DNA of 64,000 nucleotides from Beroe forskalii (taxonomy: Eukaryota; Ctenophora; Nuda; Beroida; Beroidae): NCBI GenBank assembly GCA_011033025.1, contig WFMF01000633.1, positions 21,519-85,518 of the forward strand, read 5' to 3'. The notes under the pieces were generated by a model. The model had not been told where the DNA came from. It saw only the letters and a program-made list of their open reading frames with translations, and did no database searches. Position 1 is the stretch's first letter. Each line of letters starts with the position of its first letter. A program made the translations under genes and the position numbers. Below, one piece after another: positions 1 to 11,397 of this stretch.

Positions 1-2588
1 CTTTCAAAAATCACAACCGAGGAAAGTGACGTTTCCTCCGTTCTTATCGCACCTTGAAATATAATTCCTTGTGTTTAAAGAAAGGAGCTGATATCACCCG
101 TTTCTTACCTTTATCTGCGGGAAGCGTTGGGAAATAATTGATTAAATGTGGCACAACTTCGTCATTAATGTGGTTATTCTGGAAATCGCTGTACAGGCTA
201 GAATTGATTTCAATTTACACGATAAGTTTCTCAATCACAATCTTTTCTGTTGATGGTTCATATATGACTTAATAGGCTCTTAGAACAATATAGTTTCGAA
301 ACATAGCCGATTTTAAGGTATTTAGAGCGCTCCGGAATAATGTACACTTAATGAAGTAATAGAAACTGCGTCACTTAATAACTGCATTTTTGATTAATTA
401 GCACTAATAAAGTGCGCACTGTTTAAAATTGCGTTCTCACAACGTTTTGTTCAGTTGAAACATCACACCAATCACGTGATACAGTTCTGAGGTGTGCTAA
501 GCTGGTGCACAACACGATAGCTTATCAATTAGTTACTTCTTTAATTGTGGACGCGTTGGGAAATCGACGTCCAGGCAAAAAGTATTTTTGATCGCGTCCT
601 TTCAAACAACGATCTCTGCAAGGTTGATAACGTTCTCATACGATATAAATTTCTGTGAAAGAAATTTCCTTGTGTTTGAAAAAGCCTGCAAATTTTCAAG
701 TGAATTTGATTCTTTTTGTATTTTCATACTACTGTGATATTCAAAATACTATGATTTAAAGAGCTTTCCATTCCATACCTAATTATTAGGGCTTACTGCC
801 CTTATTAAAGCATATAAACCGGTCATCTGAATGGACGGAAATCAAATCATTTAATTACGTGTGGACAATGGTGACATACCACTGAGCAGTCAAAATTTGG
901 TGTAAAAAGGTAATTTACATTGAGTTTTCCACGTGATCTCCACGTGATCTTATAAACTCTATATTAAGACTTCCTGTGATAAGATATTTCCTTGGGTTTG
1001 AACATGATTTTTAATTGCGTAATGAGGCATTCAATTTCTTTCACAATTATTAAAGCGTTTTCAATCTCATGTGACGCAGGGAAGCGAAAATGCTTACAAA
1101 TTTCTTCCCATTTAATAAAGGCATTTAATTCTGAAAGATCGAAAGGAAATAAAGAGCAATTACTCAATTAGGTGGTTTAATGTATTTGGGAGTTTGGGGA
1201 TCCCCCCCCCTATCATGAGGGCCCTCTTTGTAGAATTTTATCCCTGTATATATGCTGCAAATTAAGAAAATATCTAAAACGGAAATCATTTCAACATGGT
1301 AAGTTGATATTAACGTCAACTATCTATAATATCTTCCTTGACCTTGGTTCTTAGAAATATCTAGAAATATACCGCTATTTATTAAACTTTCTAGTGCCAA
1401 TTTCATTGCTATTCCAAGACTTGAATCCTTTTAGCTTTTAAGTTCGGGATAAAAAGATGGCATTTTGATACCTCTGTTCAGGTGTCCAGCATTTGCAGCA
1501 AATTCTGTCTGGTATTTTGAATTAAGATATTGATCAATAATCCATTAACCCCCACGACTTGTGCAACCGTTAGTCATCAACCGTTTATCACGTCTTGAAA
1601 TTTAAACATTATGATTCCCAGTCTAAGATTAATTTATCGATGCTATCGGACCGCATCCTACGTAAATTCATGATTATTCATCTTGATAATATAACTTGAT
1701 AATGCTTATTGCATAGAATAGCATCCAATTCCATAGAATTAAATATCATTCATTTATCGTCCGGAGTGAATACATTAATCAGTGCAATGAAGCCCAAGGC
1801 CGAATTGCAAATTCAACCATGAGCCAAATGCTCGGAATGGACCAAAACCACAAGATTTATCGATGCGCACATCGGGGGACTCTTTAAATCGCCATTTCTC
1901 ACGTGTTCCACTCTCGCAGGTTGCTGGACGAAGTGCACCTCATCGGAGTGGATGGGAACCTCCACTCGGCCGAGTGGGCCAAGATGCACCTCATATTCTT
2001 TGTCTTCGGCACGATGCCAGACTTTATGAGGAACCTCCGAGATCTCGTCCAAATGCTATGTTTGTTTTTATATACATTCCGCAGTACAGATAGGCTGCAA
2101 TCGGCTGCAAGCCATGTCTTTACAGTAAGGGAGAAGGTACACAGTTAATATAATGCTAATTGATTCATGCTCCAATGACAGTAGAAAATATAAACCATGT
2201 TCAAAATATAATACTGAATAATAAGCTTTTAACATGGTTCACTCAAAGATAATGTATAGTGATGCATTGCACTCAAAACATAATAAGATTACTAAATAAA
2301 CATGATGCCAACTGCAGGCTGCTGCCGAAAAGAACATCGCTTCGTTTATTTTTCTCAACAACCTTCTGCAGTCTCTAATCCGGTCTGATCGTATCTGACC
2401 CTTTGTTTCTTATAAATGAGAATAGTAATAATAATAAGTCATATATTTCAAACAAAATTCATTCGTAATTGTACCTAGTAAGTATTTAAGCATTGAAAAT
2501 GAACCTACTGGCCTTATACTGATAGATACTTAGATAGAATAGATATTGATTCTTCAATCAAAAGATTTTTCTTTGCAAATATCTAGTC
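1..2588. repeat. Segmental duplication, copy 1
   Basis: This stretch is repeated in the same orientation at 9591-14745. The match opens with the same 20 bases (ctttcaaaaatcacaaccga) at 1 and 9591 and fades near 2588 and 14745, after which the flanks are unrelated. Copy 1 lacks the two insertions found in copy 2 and so serves as the pre-insertion reference for the first of them. The left end may lie outside the window. The only coding content I support is the exon at 1920-2059; the rest looks like intron or intergenic DNA. Confidence 0.9.
1920..2059 (+). CDS. Internal coding exon, copy 1 of a duplicated exon, protein not recognised
   Basis: A pyrimidine-containing acceptor (ccactctcgcag) opens an exon whose first base completes a codon. 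The reading frame then runs LLDEVHLIGVDGNLHSAEWA, KMHLIFFVFG, TMPDFMRNLRDLVQM. The second copy at 14065 encodes the same 45 residues, with seven codons changed synonymously, which argues that both copies have been translated under selection. Directly after the ATG of VQM copy 1 reads CTATGTTTGT, so a donor exactly at that point is absent. A GT four bases further (T|GTTTGT) is shared by both copies and is the likelier exon end. No family was recognised. The gene this copy belongs to must extend outside the window or across the following 5 kb. Confidence 0.6.
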
Positions 2589-2720
2589 AAATTGTTTTGG
2601 TTTTTTAATTTTTGGGGGTTCGACCAAAAAATTAAAGGAAAAACATTCCCCCATCCCCAATGCATAAATTTTCGTTTCCGGGGGAAAAAAGGGGGGGGTT
2701 CCCCTCCCCCCCCGGGTTCA
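2585..2720. other. Homopolymer-rich stretch, probably poor sequence
   Basis: Runs of doubled bases (ggggggggttcccctcccccccc, split among short blocks) begin exactly where homology to copy 2 of the duplication ends. The texture resembles low-quality base calls rather than biology. The same look recurs at 26330-27120. Confidence 0.4.
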
Positions 2721-3158
2721 GAATTTGATCCATTTCCTTTCGATGATCTAATTTGAGGATGGCGCTTTGCGATTTACTTAAGTAAAGCACACAATGGTTT
2801 AGTAATTGAAAACATTTTAGATTCAGATCAGCTGTGAATTGATCGAATTCATTGAACAACGATGCTCTGTTCCATGGGTAACAAGCAGCATTTTGTGACT
2901 CCCGTAGATTTGCCCACTGGTCACAAAATATTGGAATATTTACTTGGAGGGCGCCGAGCAGCTAATGATAGACTAATTCCACAACCATGTGTATCAAATC
3001 TGGCACTACTCCAGAGACGCAGGATCGAAACCAGGCCACACCCACTCGGTGCTTCATCGAGACTTGATCCAATCGGGCAAGCAGGCACCCCATCCTCTGT
3101 GGAACCTCAACACACTTGTGTTGTTCAATATCTCGTCGGCACTGACTGTCCTCCATAG

Positions 3159-3246
3159 AGTCTCATCGCCACTTCCCCTTTGGAGGCTTAAAACTTCTCC
3201 CACCGAAACTCCACGGCCACCATCCACTTCTCATCATGTTCCATAG
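3159..3246 (+). CDS. Possible isolated exon, not recognised
   Basis: A frame between ccatag and a GTAATC donor reads SHRHFPFGGLKLLPPKLHGH then HPLLIMFH. It is compact and protein-like. It is not linked by phase to its neighbours: joining it to the exon ending at 2059 would make a stop codon, and it ends in a phase that does not fit the exon at 7697. The preceding 300 bases (2860-3158) hold only short unconvincing frames. It may be a chance open stretch. Confidence 0.2.
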
Positions 3247-3662
3247 GTAATCATGGCATTAATGCCATTCAGAGCAACCACTAAAATTTTGCATTTAATG
3301 GCATATCTTCTCATCAAGTGATAATGCAGTCAAATAATAGCAATGAATCACCGTTTTTTTACTAATCAATTAGGCTTGATGGGCCATGGTCGGGATTATC
3401 AAAGTAATTTGACTTTATATATGCGATGACAAAAGTTCTGTGTCCTGATGACTTTTTGTAAATTTTTACCTCTTGTATCTCAAATGATTGATTTAGCTGT
3501 TCAGTCTCTGGGTAATTTGAAATACATCCATATAATATAACGAGCGTTATGTTCTGTATTTCATTTGTTTTGAATGTCAGAGCCTGTTCTAGCTTCTTGT
3601 GAGTATAAGAACCTGCAAATTAAATTTCTATTATTGTCTCAAAATCATGAAGCTTTTAGTTT
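3247..3662. other. Gap, no gene seen
   Basis: AT-rich DNA with no convincing exon or repeat on either strand. Confidence 0.5.
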
Positions 3663-3863
3663 CTATCGATATGATTTATACGGAGCCACTGCTGTGAGCT
3701 GTACAACTGTAGAATTTTCTGATTCATTACTTTGGTATTGCAGAGTGTAGTTTTCAATTTGTAAATCATCTGTATCAATCAGAATAGAAATTTCCATGTC
3801 TGCACAACTACAATGAGAATTTTCAATGAATACGCGTATTTTCTCAAAATCTAGTTTTCCGAT
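3663..3863 (-). CDS. Possible last exon with weak HORMA-like look
   Basis: On the minus strand an acceptor (attaaccaaacag) opens a 66-residue frame ending in TAG. It reads IGKLDFEKIRVFIENSHCSC, then ADMEISILIDTDDLQIENYT, then LQYQSNESENSTVVQL and a short basic end. A helix-like start followed by a hydrophobic strand and an E/S-x-Y-T/Q-F/L-x-(F/Y) strand recalls HORMA domains (HORMAD, Rev7, Mad2 families), but this is a resemblance by eye only. I found no upstream exons on this strand out to about 9 kb. It could be a relic exon, a gene with distant exons, or chance. Confidence 0.3.
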   Translation of the reverse strand: MGKLDFEKIRVFIENSHCSCADMEISILIDTDDLQIENYTLQYQSNESENSTVVQLTAVAPYKSYR

Positions 3864-3872
3864 CTGTTTGGT

Positions 3873-3953
3873 TAATTTGCGGCGCGGCGTAACGCCGCGC
3901 ACGTACTCAAGAAAGCTTGGTCAGAAATAGGGGTGTCGTTTCGCGACGCCCCT
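3873..3953. repeat. Two GC-rich hairpins in AT-rich DNA
   Basis: Two short GC palindromes lie within about 80 bases: GCGCGGCGTaACGCCGCGC near 3878-3900, and GGGGTGTCGtttCGCGACGCCCC near 3930-3952. The surroundings are strongly AT-rich, so they stand out. They may be part of a small fold-back element. Another GC-only patch (gcgccgcgcgcgcg) is at about 4327-4341. Confidence 0.5.
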
Positions 3954-3955
3954 GG

Positions 3956-6680
3956 TTAGGGGAACCCGAGGGGAAAAGGGTATAATCCGATCATATTTTT
4001 TGGATTAGATTACTGTCATCTTTGGTATACCAATAGTCATGTTTGTACAGTCTAGCCACAAAACTTTTCAACAGCTCTCTCCTTAGTCTTTGACAGGATG
4101 CAAGTGAGATACCTTCATCAAAGATCTAAGAAGATCCAAACAATTAAACAAATCTTAACGAGACACCAAAAATGGTGTAATGATGATTATTATCATTAAA
4201 TCTGGTGATAGTATTTACTTAACTTTTAATTCATAACTCGACGGGCGATGTCCGTCCCTTTCTTCTGACTTGTTGTTGGAAGGCTTGTTGTTGGAAGGCG
4301 CAAAGTGACGTCCAAATGTGGAACGTTGCGCCGCGCGCGCGAGGGTAGGGTAACATCCTACGATTCATAACAAACTCATGTTTGTCAGGCCACTATATCG
4401 TAGTGCAAATTATTCTATTATTTAAACTGAATATTGAGAGTACCTTGTTGAGGTACATGACGTGAAGAAGGATGATGAAGAGCAAGTTTGTTCTGAGCTG
4501 ATGGTGATAGCATGCTATGTGTTACCCTGTAGACTATATTTGCAATGATGACAGTTGATCGAATATGTTAATTCTGAGTACCATGTCAAAGTACATAATC
4601 AAATGATTAAGTGTTTTGAAGAATGATGTGCATTGAATCGTGCTGCCCAATTGGCAAAATCCTTTTATTTATTTATTTATTTTTCTATTTGGCTAATGGC
4701 TTGATGATTAAAAATAAATTTCTTTCCCTTATTTGTGTTGTATTCATAACAAAACTATTATCTTATCTTATCTAACATGGGTATAACATACACTTGATAT
4801 TCAATATCTAATCTAAGTATTCCAAATGTTTAAATAATGCCTAATGATTGGATTAGAACATCATGGGCCTTACTTTTTGTTAGATTGAAGCCTTAATAAG
4901 TTTTTGGGTCATCCTTAAAGGACAGGATTGGTTATAATTTTCTCTGATAAGGATAATATGGCTAAGGATAATATGTTCAGACTCCCTCCTCAATGTGGAC
5001 ACCTTTTAATGGATGGCCCCTTAGTGAAATGTTTGGGATCAACTGATTGGATAGACTCACATTTATTTTTTGTCAGTTTTTATTTTTATTCAGGAAGTGA
5101 AGCAGTACTGTATATTTCTATTTTGAATACTAAGAAATACTAAGAAATACCAATTTGAAGTAAATATTATATTTTTCTCTTTTTAGGGACATGTCTTTTG
5201 TCAGAAGAAATAGGATGTGATGCTTGGACAAAGTGCAAAAGAGAATCACAGGATTAAGTATGAACTGGTTGTTGAGCAAATAAATGTATCATGCTCAGAT
5301 CAGAAGAGAACAGGAGACATAAATCACATTTGCCTTCAGTTGTGTTTTTCAGGTTTGAAATATTCTCAAATTACCTAGATAGTAACTTTCAGCCTATAGA
5401 AGAAATATATCATCATTTATTTTGGAAAAACGTACATTTTTTTGGAAAAACGTACAGTTTTAAACTTTACAACACTACTTTATACAATCAAATTTGAGGA
5501 AGGTGCTTATCACCATATGGAGTTTTCTGAAGATGAGAGATAATATAATCATTTTAAATGTTGTATTCTCGAAACTGGCAGTAAATCAGTGGTGAAAAGT
5601 AGATCTGATTTGAATCCATTATTGCATTTTTAGTGTTTCACTATGGGGTCCCCCTCAGTCAATGCTATAAGCAATCAAGTTCAACACGTTTTTGAATATA
5701 TTTTGAATTTCCATACCATCTCCATACCATCAAAGTTTCAATTATTATTTATGATAAACAGTATCTTGATCATAATATGTCAGATTCAGAATGAGCTTAA
5801 AATGCCATGATTATCTGAATTATTGTTTAACTGTACTCCCAAAAAATATGACAATTTTCAAAACAAATGTATTGTATTTTTAGCTGTACTTTAAACAAAT
5901 ATGTTTTAAACAACCTTGATTTGATGATAGGATAAACTTAGAACAGAGGTGTAAAACTCATAAATAAACATAAAACTTGATGCAATGAAGTCCTCAGTGA
6001 ATAGGATTCAGGCATTGGGGTAATTTTAATAAGGTGTTATGTATCTCATTTGGAAGCCAAGATATTGATTGAGAGAAAATTGAAAAAATATTATGTTTGC
6101 CCAACTCACATATTGGTTAACTTTTTTGACATTGACAGGAGACCCAATGGGAACTGATCTCAATGAAATCAGTTTGTTATTTGTGATGGCTTGATTTTAA
6201 CACGAATATTTGCATTACAAAAGCCACTGATTAAGTGTGGTCAAGGTCCCATGTTAGCAGTGAGAGCAGGTAGTTATAGTAGGTATTACTCTGATAGTCT
6301 GATATATAATACTGTTAAAAGGTGGGCAGGGTTGCAATTTGCTGGGTCAGTCCCTCTCCCATGTAAGAAATAGTCTAATAGAAGGTGATTGTCAGGAAAA
6401 GATGCTTGTCAGCATTAAATACATAAATGGTATTCTCAATTTCATATAATTTCATTTTAAGCATCCACCACTAGATGATATATGATAGGGATTCCCATTG
6501 ATCGCCATTTATAAGATTGTTTCTTACAGTGTTTAGCATCTAGCATTTCAATCGTCATGCCATTAAGTAGGGATAACCTTTTATGACTTGCAGCTGAAAT
6601 TGATATTAGAATATTATTAAGGCCACGCATAAAGTTATTAGATGCTACTGGATGCTAGTCAAGACTTTCTTCGGAATCAA
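3956..6680. other. Gap, no gene seen
   Basis: AT-rich non-coding DNA. Small items only: a TTTA microsatellite near 4665-4683, a tandem actaagaaat near 5128-5150, and a tandem ttggaaaaacgtaca near 5422-5458. No exon pair with matching splice phases was found. Confidence 0.5.
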
Positions 6681-7469
6681 ATCTATTACATAAAGTAAAG
6701 TCACACGTGAATAATGTTTGTCTGTGCCGCCGTATACAATTAAATTTGAGCTTGCCAAGGCGAAAGGGAGAAAAGAGGTGCCGTTGCTATGGAAACTAAT
6801 TTTTGCGCACGTGCAGATTATAATCAGTGCTATGCGAGAGCTTTCCATTACACTACTACTGTTAAATGCTGTGCTGACATAGTTTTTGAAAATTTGACGT
6901 TGTTTTACATCAAATTCAAGATCTCAAGATGGAGAATGGACATGAATTGAATAACGGAGGATATTTTCGATGAATTGTTTTCTGTGGCAGACTTTGGCAG
7001 ATAATCAATGCTGAGTCGGTGATAACAATAGTAACTATAGTTTCGAAATTAGCCGTTTAGTTTACAAAGTGTACAATTCAATCGAGTCGAATATAGGTGT
7101 AGCAGATTACGAAGACAGTTCCTGGCCTGGATTAATGTAAACAAAACAAAATGGTGCAATGTCAGTATCAGTATGAGAATAAACATCTAAGGCTTCTTGC
7201 AATCAAAACGGAACGCTGGAACAAAAATCACATGGTTTAGTATAACTAATACTAACCGACGCCGTTCTATTTTCCACTCTGCTCCTTCATAAAATTGAAT
7301 AATGATTTAATTGATTTCGTTATGAATAACTTTAAATCTAATTGAAATTTTTGATGCGGCAAAAAGTATCCAATCAATTTGAATGGTAGTTTTTAAAATT
7401 TGCAAACGAGGTGCTGCGTTTGCGTAGCTGTGTGATCTGTGCATATGCAGGCCCAACGGGCCTGCTAGT
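6681..7469 (-). mobile_element. Interspersed element, GGCCCGTTGGGCC family, minus copy
   Basis: This is a near-identical reverse-complement copy of 39478-40290. In element orientation it starts ACTAGCAGGCCCGTTGGGCC and ends in a segment containing TTGTATACGGCGGCACA and TTCACGTGTGACTTTAC. The near identity of two copies 32 kb apart shows recent mobility. No transposase or reverse transcriptase frame is visible, so it is non-autonomous. The compact palindrome AGGCCCgttGGGCCT at its head marks every copy. Confidence 0.75.
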
Positions 7470-7696
7470 TTACCATAATTGTCGTAACATTAGAGGGGAA
7501 CAAACCTATATTACAAATCTGATAACTTATTGAATAATATTATAATTCTGTTTTAATCAAAAACTTATTTTAACATACTGGAGCCTCCATCAGTCAATAT
7601 TGGTTTAATTGAAACATTTAACATAAGTGGCTCTCTTGGTTTTAAACAATTTATCGCTATCCCAGCTGCAAGTTTTATTAACACTGTGTCTCACAG
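7470..7696. other. Intron or intergenic DNA
   Basis: AT-rich sequence leading to the acceptor of the exon at 7697. Nothing else seen. Confidence 0.4.
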
Positions 7697-9108
7697 GGAA
7701 GGAAGAGATAAAGACAGAATGTGTATCGAATTGCAAGCGGACCAGTGTCACTGATCTCCAATACGTGCTAACATGGAAACACTTGCCTGTACTCAAGTTT
7801 TCTGTTACATTCCCTAAACGATCAGGTACTATAATGTGCAAAATAAAATATTGGTTTTACGTAAATTTATGATTTCAGGACCTGGAATAAATGATCCAAA
7901 ATTGAATTTTTGAGTTTCGACAATTATATGCGACGAAATGTTTAAAACGAGCCGATTTTTGGTTTGGACAAGCAATGTATGGGAACACTGTTTAAATTAA
8001 TGTTCCCACTAAAACTTTAAAATGAGCTAATAATATGCTTTTAATTTTGTCAATGCTGAAGTCAGTTTAAAGCAACTCCAAAGATTCAATGCCGTGTGAC
8101 TCGTTATTAACTGATAAAGTTTTATTTTAGCCAATATTTCATTTACGTTAAAACTCAAACAAATTTGTTATCAGTTTTGTAGGACACACCTGTAAATATA
8201 AACGTTCGATGTTGTTCTATACGTTGTAAATCCATGAGTTATTTTTTTTCGTAAATTGACAACCACAAGAACATTGAACTCGGATCGATTATTATCTAAC
8301 AATTTCGTATTTTATGTGCCTCGCGTGACGCGTGGAATTCCTTGTCATGCTTAATGCTCATTCCTAACACTAGACTAATTCTCAGATTCTGACATATACG
8401 ACAGAGCGAAGCGACCCCCTGAACTGTTCCTGGTGATGACTGATTGCAACGGGAAAACCCAGAAACTGGGCTCCACTAAGCTGGATTTGCACGAGCACGC
8501 GACGCGTAAAACAGCGGCTCAGACCTTCGAGGAGGAGGACAAACTCTCCCTCAACCTCAAGAATAACAAGGTTTGTGTAGACGTGACATGTATCGCGTGA
8601 TAAATTACTGGTAGTTACATAATACATATTCAGCACTAAAGGGGGCTGGGAGGTCCGTTTTTTCTGTTCCTGATAGAGGAGAACGCCAGCTACCGGTAGG
8701 TTTTTACCCCATGTAAAAATGTTTTTCCTAGCCGAAGTTATGAATTCAACACTTAAACAAGTTCACATCATGTGCCGTTATATAGTACCGTATGTTGCAA
8801 AATGTGAATTTCATCTAATAAAAATAGGCGACAAATTATATTGATGTATGAAAGAGATTCTATATAAGTCTTCACATTCGATCTACAGGCAATAATTCTC
8901 ACATTTCACCAAATTAACCCCCCCAGATCCTATCCTCGTGCGAGCTACTGGTTCGAGTTCGGATCCCCGACATGGAGCCCAGTGTGGTGGACGGTGACAA
9001 GTCTTCTCAAGTGTCACCCGCCATCACCCCCTCCGTCAGCATCGACACCATCAACTCCATCGACACCAGAGCCCTCTCTCGCAGAACCCTCAAACGACCC
9101 ATCAACAA
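7697..9108 (+). CDS. Three exons of a protein with an NT-C2-like (EHBP1/EEIG1-type) domain, partial
   Basis: Three exons join in phase: 7697-7825, 8386-8570, 8927-9108. Each has a good acceptor (tgtctcacag, taattctcag, taacccccccag) and a GT donor. The joined frame reads, in order, TDLQYVLTWKHLPVLKFSVT, ELFLVMTDCNGKTQKLGSTK, LDLHEHA, DKLSLNLKNNKILSSCELLV and RVRIPDMEP. It then becomes a serine/threonine-rich linker (SPAITPSVSIDTINSIDT). The pattern W-x-F-x-V, then G-x-x-Q-K-L-G-x-x-x-L-x-L-x-E-x-A, then L-x-L-x(n)-L-x-V-x-V is that of the N-terminal C2 domain of EHBP1 and EEIG1/FAM102 proteins, which bind membranes. The last exon ends with two bases of a codon, which fits the first base of the exon at 14065. 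The start and end of the gene were not found. Splice structure is well supported; the family is moderately sure. Confidence 0.6.
8641..8762 (+). repeat. Partial copy of the fold-back element at 60622-61335
   Basis: Lies in the intron between 8570 and 8927. It shares the segment from ggaggtccgttttttctgtt through aacgccagctaccggtaggt to cctagccgaagttatgaatt with 60650-60750 and, inverted, with 61200-61310. Only one arm is present. Confidence 0.7.
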
Positions 9109-9590
9109 GTATGTCTTAAACCAATGCCATTTTGCTACCATTAGAGCATTAGTGTAAACTTGTAAGCTTGTACAGGTCTACATATATCAAATACTTAGCG
9201 TCGATGCTACAAGCATTACTAGTCGAATCAAGCTGAGATAAGCGGGAAAAGCCCGAAGCAACCCAAAAACCTCCCCGAAACAAGCGAATCAGCCCGGTTT
9301 TGCCGTTTATTTTGGCTTGATTCGACCAATTCCTGTTCATAATTATTGTATCAACGTCTTACTTAGTTGCAGAACATATTTGAGTTTGATTCCTCTATAT
9401 TAGCAGATTGCACGAGATTTCAGTGATACACCTGTTGATTTATTATCATGCAATACTGTACGTTATTACAAACAATTATCACTAAATTAAATTTATCACT
9501 CACCGTATCACAATGTGAGGGTCCTTCTTAGTGCTTTTAATGGATAACGGTGGAAGCCGCCATCCAGTCAAAAATTCTTATGGTTGGACA
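9109..9590. other. Gap, probable intron
   Basis: No coding frame with splice support. The segmental duplication starts at 9591. Confidence 0.4.
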
Positions 9591-9911
9591 CTTTCAAAAA
9601 TCACAACCGAGAACAGCTTCGTTTCCTCCGTTCTTATCGCACCTTGAAATATAATTCCTTGTGTTTAAAGAAAGGAGCTGATATCACCCATTTCTTACCT
9701 TTATCTGAAGGAAGCGTTGGGAAATAATTGATTAAATGTGGCACAACTTCGTCATTAATGTGGTTATTCTGGGAATCGCTGTACAGGCTAGAATTGATTT
9801 CAATTTACACGATAAGTTTCTCAATCACAATCTCTTCTGTTGATGGTTCATATATATGACTTAATAGGCTCTTAGAACAAGATAGTTTCGAAACATTTTT
9901 AAGGTATTTTA

Positions 9912-11397
9912 TGTACTTTAGAGGCGTAAGACGAACACGCAGACAATATAGAGCCCTGCGAGAGCAGGGCTCTATATAATATTTAAATGTCGACAGCGAA
10001 GCTGGAGACATTTAAATAATTTAGAGTGCGAGGCGAAGCGAAGCTGAGCCGAGTGCTCTAAACATATTCTGCAGTGAGTTTGAGCCTCTAAAGTACTATA
10101 GTAGTCGAACGGTGTACACAAGACACACCCTGTACACAACAAGCACACATTACCTTATATGGTAATAATAAAAAATGCTTGTTTACACAAAATAAAAAAG
10201 TGCATAACTCAGTCGTTTTTTGAGCAATTTTGATCAAATTTTCAGGATATTACGGGCAAGATATGACCAATATAATCCTGGAGTAGCTAACATTTTTGAC
10301 CTCCACAAATTGAGTTATGACAAATAAACTGGTGTTTCGTTTTCAAGTTACCGCTTAATAAGTGGCTTTTCGGTCATAACTCCGCTTCTGGGGCTCAAAA
10401 ATGAATCTAAACTTCACTGAGATGTTGCTCATATCTAGCTCTAAATATCCTGAAAGTTTCATCAAGTTTGCTCAAAAAACCTCGGAGATATGCACATTTT
10501 TGTAACGCAAAAGCAAAGGTCGCGTAGATGTGTATTTAAATTGGTATTTATAATTACAGTGTGTCATAACAAACACATGATATAAAACGCGTGTAGAACA
10601 CGACTCTACGCATATAGTACTACCCTTTAAATCGGTCAAAACTTGTCGTGAGACTACTATATGTACTTTAGAGGCGTAAGACGAACACGCAGACAATATA
10701 GAGCCCTGCGACAGCAGGGCTCTATATAATATTTAAATGTCGACAGCGAAGCTGGAGACATTTAAATGATTTAGAGTGCGAGGCGAAGCGAAGCTGAGCC
10801 GAGTGCTCTAAATCATATTTCTGCGGTGAGTTTGAGCCTCTAAAGTACTATAGTAGTCGAACGGTGTACACAAGACACACCCTGTACACAACAAGCACAC
10901 ATTACCTTATATGGTAATAATAAAAATGCTTGTTTACACAAAACAAAAAAGCGCATAACTCAGCCGTTTTTTGAGCAATTTTGATCAAATTTTCAGGATA
11001 TTACGGGCAATGTGTGACCAATATCATCCTGGAGCAGCTAACATTTTTGACCTCCAGAAATTGAGATATGACAAATAAACTGGTGTTTTGTTTTAAAGTT
11101 ACCGCTTAATAAGTGGCTTTTCGGTCATAACTCCGCTTCTGGGGCTCAAAAATGAATCTAAACTTCACTGAGATGTTGCTTATATCTAGCTCCAAACATC
11201 CTGAAAGCCTCATCAAGTTTGCTCAAAAAACCTCGGAGATATGCACATTTTTGTAACGCAAATACAAAGGTCGCATAGATTTACATTTAAAGTTGTAAGT
11301 CATAACAGACACATGATATAAAACGCGTGTAGAACACGACTCTACGCATATAGTACTACCCTCTATATCGGTCAAAACTTGTCGTGAGACTACTATA
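9912..11397. mobile_element. Tandem dimer of a fold-back (MITE-like) element
   Basis: Absent from copy 1 of the duplication, which has an uninterrupted aaggtattta at this site; here aaggtattt flanks the insert on both sides, a probable target-site duplication. The insert is two head-to-tail units. Each has a hairpin part bounded by TACTTTAGAGGC and GCCTCTAAAGTA, with inner stems (ATAGAGCCCTGC/GCAGGGCTCTAT and ATTTAAATGTC/GACATTTAAAT), then a core bounded by TATAGTAGTC and GACTACTATA. The two halves of each core are themselves imperfect inverted repeats (ttttttgagcaattttgatc against ttgatgaaactttcagg on the other strand). No transposase frame was found. Confidence 0.8.

Noticed and set aside
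2990-3060. GGTTTCGATCC on the minus strand as a tRNA or SINE B box
   Set aside because: The A-box-like sequence is far too close and no tRNA fold can be drawn.
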